A stretch of 12,130 nt of DNA from Candidatus Woesearchaeota archaeon. Lineage in GTDB: Archaea; Nanobdellota; Nanobdellia; Woesearchaeales; GW2011-AR9. The stretch covers positions 1 to 12,130 of the forward strand of contig JABMOA010000146.1 of NCBI GenBank assembly GCA_013204355.1, read 5' to 3'. Position numbers and translations under genes: made by a program. The notes beneath the pieces are model-generated. The model saw only the letters and a program-made list of their open reading frames with translations. It did not search any database and was not told where the DNA came from. Position 1 is the stretch's first letter. Each line of letters starts with the position of its first letter. Positions 1 through 5,350 of the stretch are shown here, piece after piece.

Positions 1-539
1 CTTTTGTTTTTAGGAATTGATGATTTGATTAATGTGTAAAGTTCTGCTTCTTCTTGTTTGCCCATAGGTAATGCTTGATCTTGTCCATGGAAGTATCTGA
101 TATATGTCCTTCTTAAATTTACATCAACTGCTGGTTCTGGTTTGTTGAATGCGAATGATGCAATTGCACCTGAGGTATATGGACCAATTCCAGGAAGTTT
201 AATGAGTTCTTCAGCAGTTTTTGGGATTATACCTTTGTGATTGGTTACAATTTCTTGCGCAAATTTATGAAGCATTAATGCTCTTCTATTATATCCAAGA
301 CCACTCCATGACTGGATCACTTCTGATTTATCTGCGAATGCTAAATCTTGAATCGTGGGAAAAATGATTAGAAATTCTTTGAATTTTTCAATAACCTTTG
401 GAACATTTGTTTGTTGTAACATGATTTCTGAGACAACAATTTCATAAGGAGGGTTATTTTTTCTCCATGGAAGATCTCGTTGATTTTTATCGTACCACGT
501 TAGAAGATTGTGTGAGAAATTAAGAGTTGTTGATCCCAT
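1..539 (-). CDS. mutY: A/G-specific adenine glycosylase, MutY-type (partial, C-terminus outside window)
   Basis: A HhH-GPD base-excision-repair glycosylase, expected to remove adenine mispaired with 8-oxoG or G. I translated 179 residues; the reading frame is still open at base 1. Seen: RDLPWR (21-26), SEIMLQQT (37-44) with the catalytic Glu38, the helix-hairpin-helix LPGIGPYTSGAI (115-126) with Tyr121, and VDVN with the catalytic Asp139. These positions are one off E. coli MutY Glu37/Ser120/Asp138. The 4Fe-4S cysteines and the 8-oxoG-recognition domain would lie off the left edge. Tyr at 121 also occurs in archaeal Mig-type thymine-DNA glycosylases, so T/G specificity cannot be excluded. The ATG at 539 is the only sensible start because an in-frame stop lies two codons upstream. 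It overlaps the end of relE by 20 bp, and GAGGA lies 11 nt before it, so it looks like the last gene of the relBE transcript. Confidence 0.82.
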   Translation of the reverse strand, partial: MGSTTLNFSHNLLTWYDKNQRDLPWRKNNPPYEIVVSEIMLQQTNVPKVIEKFKEFLIIFPTIQDLAFADKSEVIQSWSGLGYNRRALMLHKFAQEIVTNHKGIIPKTAEELIKLPGIGPYTSGAIASFAFNKPEPAVDVNLRRTYIRYFHGQDQALPMGKQEEAELYTLIKSSIPKNK

Positions 540-825
540 ATTCTACTAATTCCTCACGAACTAAACTAAGTCTTTTTCTGTATTCTATGTAAACATCTTT
601 TCTTAAACCACAAACTACAAATAAAACTTCATTGTCAATAATTGAATAAATGATTCTTCTTGGACCAACACGAACAGAATCACAATTTCCTTTTCCGCCT
701 AAATGTTTAAATCTTATTGGATCTTTTTTGATTTCCTTAATTTTATCATAAACTTGAGAAGCAGTTTTTTTATCTAACTTTTTTATATCTGTACGAAATT
801 TAGGTGAATATTCAAATTTGTACAT
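520..825 (-). CDS. relE: RelE/ParE-superfamily mRNA interferase toxin
   Basis: Toxin of a type II toxin-antitoxin pair. Family knowledge: RelE cleaves mRNA in the ribosomal A site. From the Met at 825 it is 101 residues, a normal RelE length. It starts with the typical beta strand MYKFEYSPKF, followed by the KKLDKK helix, then RVGPRRIIYSI and CGLRKDVY. The basic and tyrosine residues of the last two segments correspond to the catalytic Arg/Arg/Tyr region. An ATG three codons earlier (834) is in frame; I prefer 825 because RelE proteins typically begin with this strand. Either start lies inside the antitoxin gene, whose stop is at 812-814, so the two are probably translationally coupled. The 3' end overlaps the start of mutY. 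The family call is firm; whether the toxin is active cannot be judged. Confidence 0.85.
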   Translation of the reverse strand: MYKFEYSPKFRTDIKKLDKKTASQVYDKIKEIKKDPIRFKHLGGKGNCDSVRVGPRRIIYSIIDNEVLFVVCGLRKDVYIEYRKRLSLVREELVEYGINNS

Positions 826-1027
826 CAAAACCATCTTCTCTCATTAATTTCACAAATTCTTCTTCAGAAAGAGCTTTTACTTTCCCGGATTTAATTTCTT
901 CAATTCTTTTTTCTGCTTCTTCTAACATCTCTTGATCAGTAAGTACTTCAAAGTCATCCAAAAGATTATCAAAATCTGTTAACATTTTATCAAAAAGATC
1001 TTTTCGAATAGTAATTGTTTCTGCCAT
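812..1027 (-). CDS. relB: RelB-like antitoxin
   Basis: A 71-residue, strongly acidic protein directly upstream of relE and overlapping it, the classical antitoxin-toxin order. The N-terminus (TITIRKDLFDKML) could form a strand-helix dimerisation unit. A long charged helix (LEEAEKRIEEIKSG, about 35-48) follows, and the C-terminus (SEEEFVKLMREDGFDV) is the likely toxin-wrapping segment. Expected role: neutralise RelE by direct binding and perhaps repress the operon. The ATG is preceded by its own TATA box about 26 nt upstream, so the relBE-mutY transcript can start here independently of the methyltransferase gene 37 bp upstream. The antitoxin family is assigned mainly from context; sequence similarity to characterised RelB proteins is weak. 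Confidence 0.75.
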   Translation of the reverse strand: MAETITIRKDLFDKMLTDFDNLLDDFEVLTDQEMLEEAEKRIEEIKSGKVKALSEEEFVKLMREDGFDVQI

Positions 1028-1048
1028 TTTCTTACTAAAAAGAATAAT

Positions 1049-1060
1049 ACTATAAATAAT
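1049..1060 (-). promoter_or_regulatory. TATA box of relB-relE-mutY
   Basis: On the minus strand this reads ATTATTTATAGT, centred about 27 nt before the relB ATG (1027). That is the archaeal TATA-to-start distance, predicting an almost leaderless mRNA. Confidence 0.55.
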
Positions 1061-1064
1061 TATC

Positions 1065-1865
1065 TCATTTCTTTAATACATAATAAATCTCATTCTTAAA
1101 TTCTATGATGTTGTAATCCCAGTTTCGTCGTTTGCATAACCATTCCATCCATGATCTTCTTGGGGCAGTCATTGGTTTGCCTGACATGGTTAAGGTTGGG
1201 AAACTGACGACTACATATTTTGCAGGAGTAGCATCAATGACTTCTTCTGTTTTCTTATGTCCCTTTCCTTGATCAAGAATTGCGGAAACTTTGAATAAGA
1301 ATGCAAGATCTGATTTTGGAAGTAATTTTAATTTGGTCGTTTTGGAAATGTCAAGAAGTTCTGCTTTACCTTTGATGTTATTTTTTTGGAAATATTGGTT
1401 GATGTTTGTAATTTCTTCTTCGTTGATGTCATAAGCATGATAGATAGGTTTAATTTTCATAAATGGTATTGAGAATGGATTAATCCCACATCCAAGGTCT
1501 AGGATAGTTTTTGGTTTCTTTGTAATCTTGAATATTTCTGTGTATAAATCTTTGTAGAATGGAAGACGTTCTTTTGTAGATGCATGTGTTTGAAGAATTT
1601 GAAGATGTATGTTTTTTTGGTTTGGTTGTTGGATTAATTCATTTCTAAGTTTAGCATTATCTTTGTTTCTGAATAAGCCATAGACTTTCCGTAATTCTGC
1701 ACGGATGTCTTTTACGATTATTTTGAAATCTTTAGATTTAGGATTTGTAGGTAATATTTTGATGTTATGTTTAGTTTGATATTTTATAAGATGGTCTTTT
1801 ACAAAGTCATCACTGATGTCTTTGAGTTCTTTCTTTTGTTTGATCACTTGTATTAAATGTTGCAT
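1065..1865 (-). CDS. Arm/FmrO-family 16S rRNA (guanine-N7) methyltransferase-like protein
   Basis: A 266-residue SAM-dependent methyltransferase resembling the Arm family (ArmA, Rmt, FmrO; Pfam FmrO), which methylate N7 of G1405 in 16S rRNA and confer aminoglycoside resistance. Seen: a helical N-terminal region (1-115) with KKELKDISDDFVKDHLIKY and a lysine-rich AELRKVYGLF helix as in ArmA; HASTKER (94-100; HSSTNER in ArmA as I recall it); SAM motif I ILDLGCGINP (121-130); IYHAYDIN (141-148) with the acidic Asp146; FLFKVSAILDQG (189-200; FLLKMLPVLKQQ in ArmA); VVVSFPTLTMSGK (218-230; SFPIKSLSGK in ArmA); and a terminal NEIYYVL strand. Length fits the family (about 250-280). The start is the ATG at 1865, with a TATA box 26 nt upstream. 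Recognition was by memory, not search. The fold and family look solid; the exact target base in an archaeal ribosome is inferred. Confidence 0.75.
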   Translation of the reverse strand: MQHLIQVIKQKKELKDISDDFVKDHLIKYQTKHNIKILPTNPKSKDFKIIVKDIRAELRKVYGLFRNKDNAKLRNELIQQPNQKNIHLQILQTHASTKERLPFYKDLYTEIFKITKKPKTILDLGCGINPFSIPFMKIKPIYHAYDINEEEITNINQYFQKNNIKGKAELLDISKTTKLKLLPKSDLAFLFKVSAILDQGKGHKKTEEVIDATPAKYVVVSFPTLTMSGKPMTAPRRSWMEWLCKRRNWDYNIIEFKNEIYYVLKK

Positions 1866-1886
1866 GGATGTATAGATATAATTATT

Positions 1887-1896
1887 GTTTTAAAAA
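1887..1896 (-). promoter_or_regulatory. TATA box of the Arm-like methyltransferase gene
   Basis: Minus strand TTTTTAAAAC, centred about 26 nt before the ATG at 1865, with no SD between. This predicts a leaderless transcript and supports that start. Confidence 0.55.
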
Positions 1897-1919
1897 CATT
1901 TGCTAAAACGAAACCTATC

Positions 1920-1937
1920 AAAAACATAAATGTTTTT
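1920..1937. repeat. Palindrome in a divergent promoter region, possible operator
   Basis: AAAAACAT-AA-ATGTTTTT is a perfect 8-bp inverted repeat with a 2-bp spacer. It lies between the divergent promoters of the Arm-like gene and the membrane-protein gene. A further AAAAACAT copy overlaps the methyltransferase TATA box (1892-1899). It could be a binding site for a dimeric regulator; A/T bias makes chance palindromes possible. Confidence 0.4.
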
Positions 1938-1970
1938 AGAAGGTCCAAAAAACCTATGGTTTTCCGAAAC

Positions 1971-1979
1971 CTATAAAAA
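1971..1979 (+). promoter_or_regulatory. TATA box of the membrane-protein gene
   Basis: CTATAAAAA with an upstream GAAAC in the BRE position, centred 26-27 nt before the ATG at 2002. This is among the clearest archaeal promoters here and predicts a leaderless mRNA. Confidence 0.65.
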
Positions 1980-2001
1980 CACTAAAAATATTCTTTGATA
2001 T

Positions 2002-2517
2002 ATGGAGAGGCCAACAGGTGTTACAGTATTTGCAGTTTTAGAGATTCTTGCAGGTTTATTTTCTCTCGTTGGTGGATTGTTTGTTTTTCTAGGTGTCGCA
2101 GCTCTTAGTTTTCTTGGTGATGCATTTGGAGCAACAACCTCCATATCAGGTGATGTCTGGCTTGTAACTTCAACCATGCTTGGTATAACTTTAGGTTTAC
2201 TTAGTCTTATTGGGGGTATTGGATTATTTATTATGAAAAAATGGTCCCGATTTTTAATCATGACTGTCGCAGTGTTTACCTTAATTGTCGGATTAATAAG
2301 TTTGATCATGAGTTTTATTGAATCTGGTTTAGGAGGAATTTTATCAATTTTTGGATTCGTTATTACTTTAGTTTACAATGGTCTCCTTCTATGGTACTTC
2401 AGGAAAGAAGATATCCATCACCACTTTGATAATCAACATGAAGAACAGAAGGCAGAAGCCGGTGAAGAAGTTAGTCAAGTTGAAATCAACCAAGAAGAAA
2501 CAATTCATCAACAATAG
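2002..2517 (+). CDS. Four-helix integral membrane protein, function unknown
   Basis: A 171-residue protein with four predicted membrane helices at about 8-35, 54-78, 84-105 and 111-131. They are separated by short loops, and KKWSR after the second helix suggests a cytoplasmic side there. The last 38 residues are hydrophilic and acidic, with a His-rich start (HHHF) and a Glu/Gln-rich end, probably a cytoplasmic tail. The opening (RPTGVTVFAVLEILAGLFSLVGG) is a pattern I associate with a widespread archaeal family of small uncharacterised membrane proteins; no function is assigned. It is the first of five plus-strand genes, followed 32 bp later by signal peptidase I with its own TATA box. The TATA-to-ATG distance supports the start. 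Confidence 0.8.
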   Translation: MERPTGVTVFAVLEILAGLFSLVGGLFVFLGVAALSFLGDAFGATTSISGDVWLVTSTMLGITLGLLSLIGGIGLFIMKKWSRFLIMTVAVFTLIVGLISLIMSFIESGLGGILSIFGFVITLVYNGLLLWYFRKEDIHHHFDNQHEEQKAEAGEEVSQVEINQEETIHQQ

Positions 2518-2528
2518 TTTTTTAAATG
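2518..2528 (+). promoter_or_regulatory. TATA box of signal peptidase I
   Basis: TTTTTTAAATG directly after the stop of the preceding gene, centred 26-27 nt before the ATG at 2550. Confidence 0.5.
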
Positions 2529-2549
2529 TTTAAATTCTTATTCTGAATA

Positions 2550-3188
2550 ATGAACAAGAAACATAAGCAACAATTAAAGAAAGTATGGAAGTTTTTCTGG
2601 GATAGTGATTCTACGTTAAGTTGGATTCTTAATCTTGTGGTTGCATTTATTCTTATTAAGTTTCTTGTGTATCCTGGATTAGGATTAGCTCTTGGAACTG
2701 ATTTTCCTATTGTTGCTGTTGTAAGTGAGAGCATGGAACATGGATTACATCAAGGTGTTATCTGTGGGCAATCTTTTTCTGAGTTTGATGAATCCTTTGA
2801 TAATTGGTGGGATTTATGTGGTTCTTGGTATCTAAACAAAGGTATTACAAAAGATAAATTTCAGTCATTTCCGCTGAAAAATGGATTTGATAAGGGTGAT
2901 GTGATTATTCTTTGGCGAGCTGATAAGGTTGAGGTTGGAGATGTGTTGATTTTCCAGGCTTATAGAGCACAACCTATCATTCATCGTGTTGTAGATGTCC
3001 ATAGTGATGGAACATATCAAACAAAAGGAGATCATAATAGTAATAGTATTTCTGCTGGCTTAGAAGAAACAAACATTTCTAAAGAACGAGTTTATGGAAA
3101 AGGAGTCCTTAGAATTCCATATTTAGGTTGGGTAAAAATTCTGTTTGTAGATTTGATGCAGGTGTTTGGTGTTCAAATAACACGTTAA
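2550..3188 (+). CDS. Signal peptidase I, archaeal/ER (SEC11-like) type
   Basis: Membrane-bound serine protease that removes signal peptides from secreted proteins; 212 residues. Seen: a basic N-terminus, a membrane anchor at about 24-48, then VVSESMEH (57-64) with the catalytic Ser61, the GDVIIL and VGDVLIF strands, IIHRVV (143-148) with His145, and TKGDHN (158-163) with Asp161. A His in place of the bacterial Lys marks the archaeal/eukaryotic type. A hydrophobic stretch near 190-207 may be a second membrane-associated segment. Between SESM and the next core strand there is an insertion of about 45 residues (67-112), rich in aromatics and carrying Cys72 and Cys90, seen in DPANN homologues as far as I recall. 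It is not obviously operonic with its upstream neighbour. Confidence 0.9.
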   Translation: MNKKHKQQLKKVWKFFWDSDSTLSWILNLVVAFILIKFLVYPGLGLALGTDFPIVAVVSESMEHGLHQGVICGQSFSEFDESFDNWWDLCGSWYLNKGITKDKFQSFPLKNGFDKGDVIILWRADKVEVGDVLIFQAYRAQPIIHRVVDVHSDGTYQTKGDHNSNSISAGLEETNISKERVYGKGVLRIPYLGWVKILFVDLMQVFGVQITR

Positions 3189-3197
3189 TTCAATAAA

Positions 3198-3208
3198 CTT
3201 TTTAAAGG
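3198..3208 (+). promoter_or_regulatory. TATA box of the tfs operon
   Basis: CTTTTTAAAGG centred at about 3203. Initiation about 26 nt later (near 3229) would leave a leader of about 17 nt containing the SD at 3232-3237, unlike the leaderless pattern elsewhere in the window. Confidence 0.5.
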
Positions 3209-3231
3209 AGAGCTTGATTCCTACTGAGAAT

Positions 3232-3237
3232 AGGTGA
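3232..3237 (+). promoter_or_regulatory. Shine-Dalgarno site of tfs
   Basis: AGGTGA, complementary to the archaeal 16S 3' end, lies 8 nt before the ATG at 3246 and fixes that start. Confidence 0.65.
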
Positions 3238-3245
3238 AATAAAAA

Positions 3246-3554
3246 ATGTTCTGTCCGAAATGTGGTTCAATATTACGTCCAAGGGATAAGGCTGGTAAAA
3301 AGGTCTTGTTTTGTGGATGTGGGTTTACAAAAAAGCCCGAAGAAGAAATGGCTTCAATTACTGAGAAGAATGATTCAGCAAAAAAAATTGAAGTTATGGA
3401 TAAGTTAGATAGCAGGCCAAAAATTAAAACTAAATGTGAAAAATGTAATCATAAAGTTGCATATTATTGGACACAGCAAACAAGATCCGCCGATGAACCT
3501 GAAACACGTTTCTTTAAGTGTGAGAAATGTGAATACACGTGGAGAGAGTATTAA
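3246..3554 (+). CDS. tfs: Transcription factor S (TFIIS-like transcript cleavage factor)
   Basis: Archaeal RNA polymerase accessory factor that rescues backtracked polymerase by stimulating RNA cleavage. The 102 residues have the standard two-zinc-ribbon layout. The N-terminal ribbon has CPKC (3-6) and CGC (23-25). A charged linker follows (27-58). The C-terminal ribbon has CEKC (64-67) and CEKC (92-95). The acidic pair Asp83-Glu84 in TRSADEPETRFF (79-90) is the cleavage-stimulating loop and is intact, so this is an active TFS rather than an inhibitory paralogue. Length matches the family (about 100-110). It has its own TATA box and SD and is followed without any gap by the gene at 3555, a probable two-gene operon. 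Confidence 0.93.
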   Translation: MFCPKCGSILRPRDKAGKKVLFCGCGFTKKPEEEMASITEKNDSAKKIEVMDKLDSRPKIKTKCEKCNHKVAYYWTQQTRSADEPETRFFKCEKCEYTWREY

Positions 3555-4061
3555 ATGAAAGAGTTAGCTTCCCCACAAGAAGTGTTTAAAAATCTTAATG
3601 AAGATTCATTATTTCAGGATTGGAAAAAGAATCATCCTGATGCTATTCTTTCTCATTTTTTTTGTCCTTTAAGTTCTGAGTTAAAAGTTAAAGAAAATTG
3701 GGAGATGGGATTTTATGACAATGAGAAGATGACGGTGTTTTCTGTCATTGAAAAAGGTTTTGCAATCAAGCCTGAAGATGATGTGTTTAAGAAGCCACAA
3801 ACAGAAGTAGAATCTTTAGATGTTGAAAAGATTAAGATTTCTATTGATGATGCAGTAGCTACGTTTAAAGAGATTGCAAGGAATAAGTTTTCTTCTGTGG
3901 TATTGGGTGATGGTTTTTTAATTGTGCAAACTCTAAATGGAAACTCATTATGGAATTTTACATTTATTTCTAAAAGTTTAAAATTTGCAAATGTAAAGAT
4001 TGATGCGAGTTCTGGTGAAGTGATTAGCTCTGATTTGATAAATGCAGTAAGCCAAAGTTAG
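3555..4061 (+). CDS. Uncharacterised protein, PepSY-like C-terminus, in operon with tfs
   Basis: A 168-residue soluble protein without signal peptide or membrane segment. The ATG follows the tfs stop codon directly and has GGAGAGAG 6 nt upstream, so it is cotranslated with tfs. The N-terminal half (1-75) contains SHFFCPLSSELKVKENWEMGFYDNEKMTVF. The C-terminal half (95-168) has an ISIDDAVATFKEIA helix followed by strands, including SLWNFTFISKSLKFANVKIDASSGEVIS. This last pattern (aromatic strand, then KIDASSGEV) resembles PepSY-type folds, which bind or inhibit partner proteins; the resemblance is by eye only. Tight coupling to tfs suggests a link to transcription or its quality control, but no function can be assigned. 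Confidence 0.75.
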   Translation: MKELASPQEVFKNLNEDSLFQDWKKNHPDAILSHFFCPLSSELKVKENWEMGFYDNEKMTVFSVIEKGFAIKPEDDVFKKPQTEVESLDVEKIKISIDDAVATFKEIARNKFSSVVLGDGFLIVQTLNGNSLWNFTFISKSLKFANVKIDASSGEVISSDLINAVSQS

Positions 4062-4066
4062 AAATG

Positions 4067-4076
4067 TTTTTATATG
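4067..4076 (+). promoter_or_regulatory. TATA box deciding the start of the 4097 gene
   Basis: TTTTTATATG is centred about 26 nt before the ATG at 4097. It is only about 11 nt before the alternative ATG at 4082, which a transcript from here would not include. Confidence 0.5.
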
Positions 4077-4096
4077 TTTGAATGTTAAATATTTTT

Positions 4097-4300
4097 ATGG
4101 TTGAAGATAATTCATTATATCTAGCTGTTGAAGCTGCATTGGATCCTGAGAACTATGATCCAGCTTGGTATGGTGAACCTGATATTTATGATCCACGTAG
4201 AATGGATGGTTTACCAAATTTAAAAGTTGACCCTCCAAGACACGAAGATGAAAGTTTACATAGTATAATCGATATTGAGTCTATTCTGAATGGTAATTAA
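4097..4300 (+). CDS. Small acidic hypothetical protein
   Basis: A 67-residue protein, strongly acidic, with several Asp-Pro and Tyr-Asp-Pro units (DPENYDPAWYGEPDIYDPRR), then LPNLKVDPPRHEDES and a short C-terminal IIDIESIL helix. No membrane segment and no recognised domain. An ATG five codons upstream (4082) is in frame; the TATA position favours 4097 with a leaderless mRNA. The tyrosine/proline pattern and length suggest a largely unstructured small protein. I do not recognise the family. Coding is supported by the promoter fit and the biased amino acid composition, but the gene could still be lineage-specific. Confidence 0.55.
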   Translation: MVEDNSLYLAVEAALDPENYDPAWYGEPDIYDPRRMDGLPNLKVDPPRHEDESLHSIIDIESILNGN

Positions 4301-4447
4301 GAATTTCTTAAATGATTTAATCAATAGTGTTTTGAAAACTATCCTCTGCAAAAGTAGTAATTCAACAGTGTTATTTCAATGAGTAAACTGCAATTTTTTT
4401 TTCCCAGTGGTATCGGCTTGAAGAATATATTTTGGATGTCAACAGTG

Positions 4448-4457
4448 TTTATATATG
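4448..4457 (+). promoter_or_regulatory. TATA box of the 27-codon gene
   Basis: TTTATATATG centred near 4452. Initiation near 4478 would give a leader of about 33 nt that contains the strong SD. Confidence 0.45.
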
Positions 4458-4493
4458 TCGTTGATTTTTCTATGTTTGATAGATGTTGAAGAA

Positions 4494-4501
4494 GAGGTGA
4501 T
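4494..4501 (+). promoter_or_regulatory. Strong Shine-Dalgarno site before the 27-codon ORF
   Basis: GAGGTGAT is a full 8-base match to the expected archaeal anti-SD (AUCACCUC) and the best such match I found in this window. The spacing to the ATG at 4511 is 9 nt. The closer ATGs at 4500 and 4504 overlap or crowd it. Confidence 0.6.
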
Positions 4502-4510
4502 GGATGTCCT

Positions 4511-4594
4511 ATGACAAAAATTTCATATAAAGCTATGATGGGTAGCAAGAAACTAGATGCTTTTTTCAAAGAAGCAAAAGAGGAAGAGGAGTAA
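4511..4594 (+). CDS. Putative 27-residue small protein
   Basis: The ORF runs from ATG 4511 to TAA 4592-4594. It encodes a short peptide with a basic/hydrophobic first half (MTKISYKAMMGSKKLDAFF) and an acidic tail (KEAKEEEE), probably one amphipathic helix. An in-frame stop lies upstream, so it is not the end of a longer gene. Support is contextual: a perfect SD at ideal spacing, a TATA box at the right distance for a leadered transcript, and T-runs directly after the stop. No homologue is known to me. It could be a small regulatory protein or a translated regulatory RNA. Conservation among relatives is the missing evidence. Confidence 0.45.
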   Translation: MTKISYKAMMGSKKLDAFFKEAKEEEE

Positions 4595-4608
4595 TTTTTG
4601 TTTTTTTC
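4595..4608 (+). terminator. Poly-T terminator after the 27-codon gene
   Basis: Two T-runs (TTTTT, then TTTTTTT) follow the TAA within 15 nt on the plus strand. Archaeal polymerase terminates at such oligo-T tracts without needing a hairpin. On the minus strand this stretch is A-rich, so it would not serve tmk. Confidence 0.5.
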
Positions 4609-4615
4609 TTGAATT

Positions 4616-5350
4616 TTATTTTTTTAAATTTTGTGTATAAAATTCTTTAGCTTGTTGTTTGGAAGATTCCAATGAGATGCTTGCATCTAAATAAGTTACT
4701 TTAGTTCCATTGTTTTCAAAAAGTGTTCTTAATTCAGTTGATTCGTAATGTGGTTTAAGTTTTTTCTGAAATTCTGAATTTTCAAATGTACAATCATCAT
4801 CTTTTTCTCTTCCTGCTAATCTTCGCATTAATTCATCTACATTCTTGATAGTAGGAATTACCAGATGAGTCATTGGATGTGAAAAACAATAAGCGTTTCC
4901 TTTAATTGCAAGAATATCTGCTGCACTAAATTCCATCCCTTCATCTATTGCTGATTGATGTTGGTAAACTAAAGAAGTTGATAAAGAACGTGATTGATAA
5001 ATATCAATACCTGCATCTAATAATGGAAGAACCAATTCTTGATATAAACCCATTCTATCTTCAGCATATGCCTGTGCAATTTCTTGCGGTGTAAAATATT
5101 GATCATTGTTTGCAATCATGACAAAACGAATATATCTTCCTAATTTTGAAAATGTTGGTTCTGAAGTTAGAGCTACATCATATTTTCCAATAATATCTTC
5201 AGGTGACGGATGTGAATCATTCATTGACCAAAATTCATGCACATCAAAAATCCTTTTTCCATCTGCTTTAGCTTGTCGTACAAAGGTATCTATGAATACC
5301 CCTTTACCAACGCCATCAAGCCCATCTACTACTACGAATGTTCCTTTCAT
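4616..5350 (-). CDS. tmk: Thymidylate kinase (dTMP kinase)
   Basis: Phosphorylates dTMP to dTDP with ATP, the step after thymidylate synthase. 244 residues, longer than the usual 200-215. Seen: the P-loop GLDGVGKG (10-17); TSEPTFSKLGRYIR (62-75), the substrate-binding EP(T)xxGxxIR motif; AYAEDRM (94-100), matching the usual FAADR; YQSRSLSTSLVYQ (118-130), matching DRYxxSxxAYQ but with the Asp of the DR pair replaced by Ser120 while Arg121 is kept; and a LID-like region RRLAGREKDDDC (176-187). The extra length comes largely from a segment at about 33-60. The start overlaps the folA stop by 4 bp (ATGA), so the two are translationally coupled. Alternative: a related deoxynucleoside monophosphate kinase, less likely given the neighbours. 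Confidence 0.85.
   Translation of the reverse strand: MKGTFVVVDGLDGVGKGVFIDTFVRQAKADGKRIFDVHEFWSMNDSHPSPEDIIGKYDVALTSEPTFSKLGRYIRFVMIANNDQYFTPQEIAQAYAEDRMGLYQELVLPLLDAGIDIYQSRSLSTSLVYQHQSAIDEGMEFSAADILAIKGNAYCFSHPMTHLVIPTIKNVDELMRRLAGREKDDDCTFENSEFQKKLKPHYESTELRTLFENNGTKVTYLDASISLESSKQQAKEFYTQNLKK

Larger units (their letters stand above)
1909..1982. repeat. Direct repeat of a promoter-like motif (two copies)
   Basis: CGAAACCTATCAAAAACA (1909-1926) and CGAAACCTATAAAAACA (1965-1981) are the same motif apart from one inserted C. A third partial AACCTAT lies at 1951-1957. The right copy contains the TATA box of the downstream gene, so the left copy may be a decayed duplicated promoter or half of a regulator site. 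Confidence 0.45.
4301..4510. other. Intergenic stretch, mostly without recognisable content
   Basis: The convergent gap between the small acidic protein and tmk spans 4301-4615. Up to 4447 I see only a 10-bp direct repeat CAACAGTGTT (4363-4372 and 4440-4449) and an unconvincing 36-codon hydrophobic ORF. From 4448 on it carries the signals of the 27-codon gene listed separately. Confidence 0.6.

Noticed and set aside
4379..4489. A 36-codon hydrophobic ORF on the plus strand in the 4301-4510 gap.
   Set aside because: No SD, no suitably placed TATA box, and it runs through the promoter of the better-supported 27-codon gene.
4494..4542. GTGATGG and ATGATGG as possible C/C' boxes of a C/D sRNA.
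   Set aside because: No CTGA D boxes in suitable positions; the first motif is explained as an SD.
4339..4569. A 76-codon minus-strand ORF in the same gap.
   Set aside because: No promoter or SD, no recognisable composition, and it is antisense to the signals of the 4511-4594 gene.
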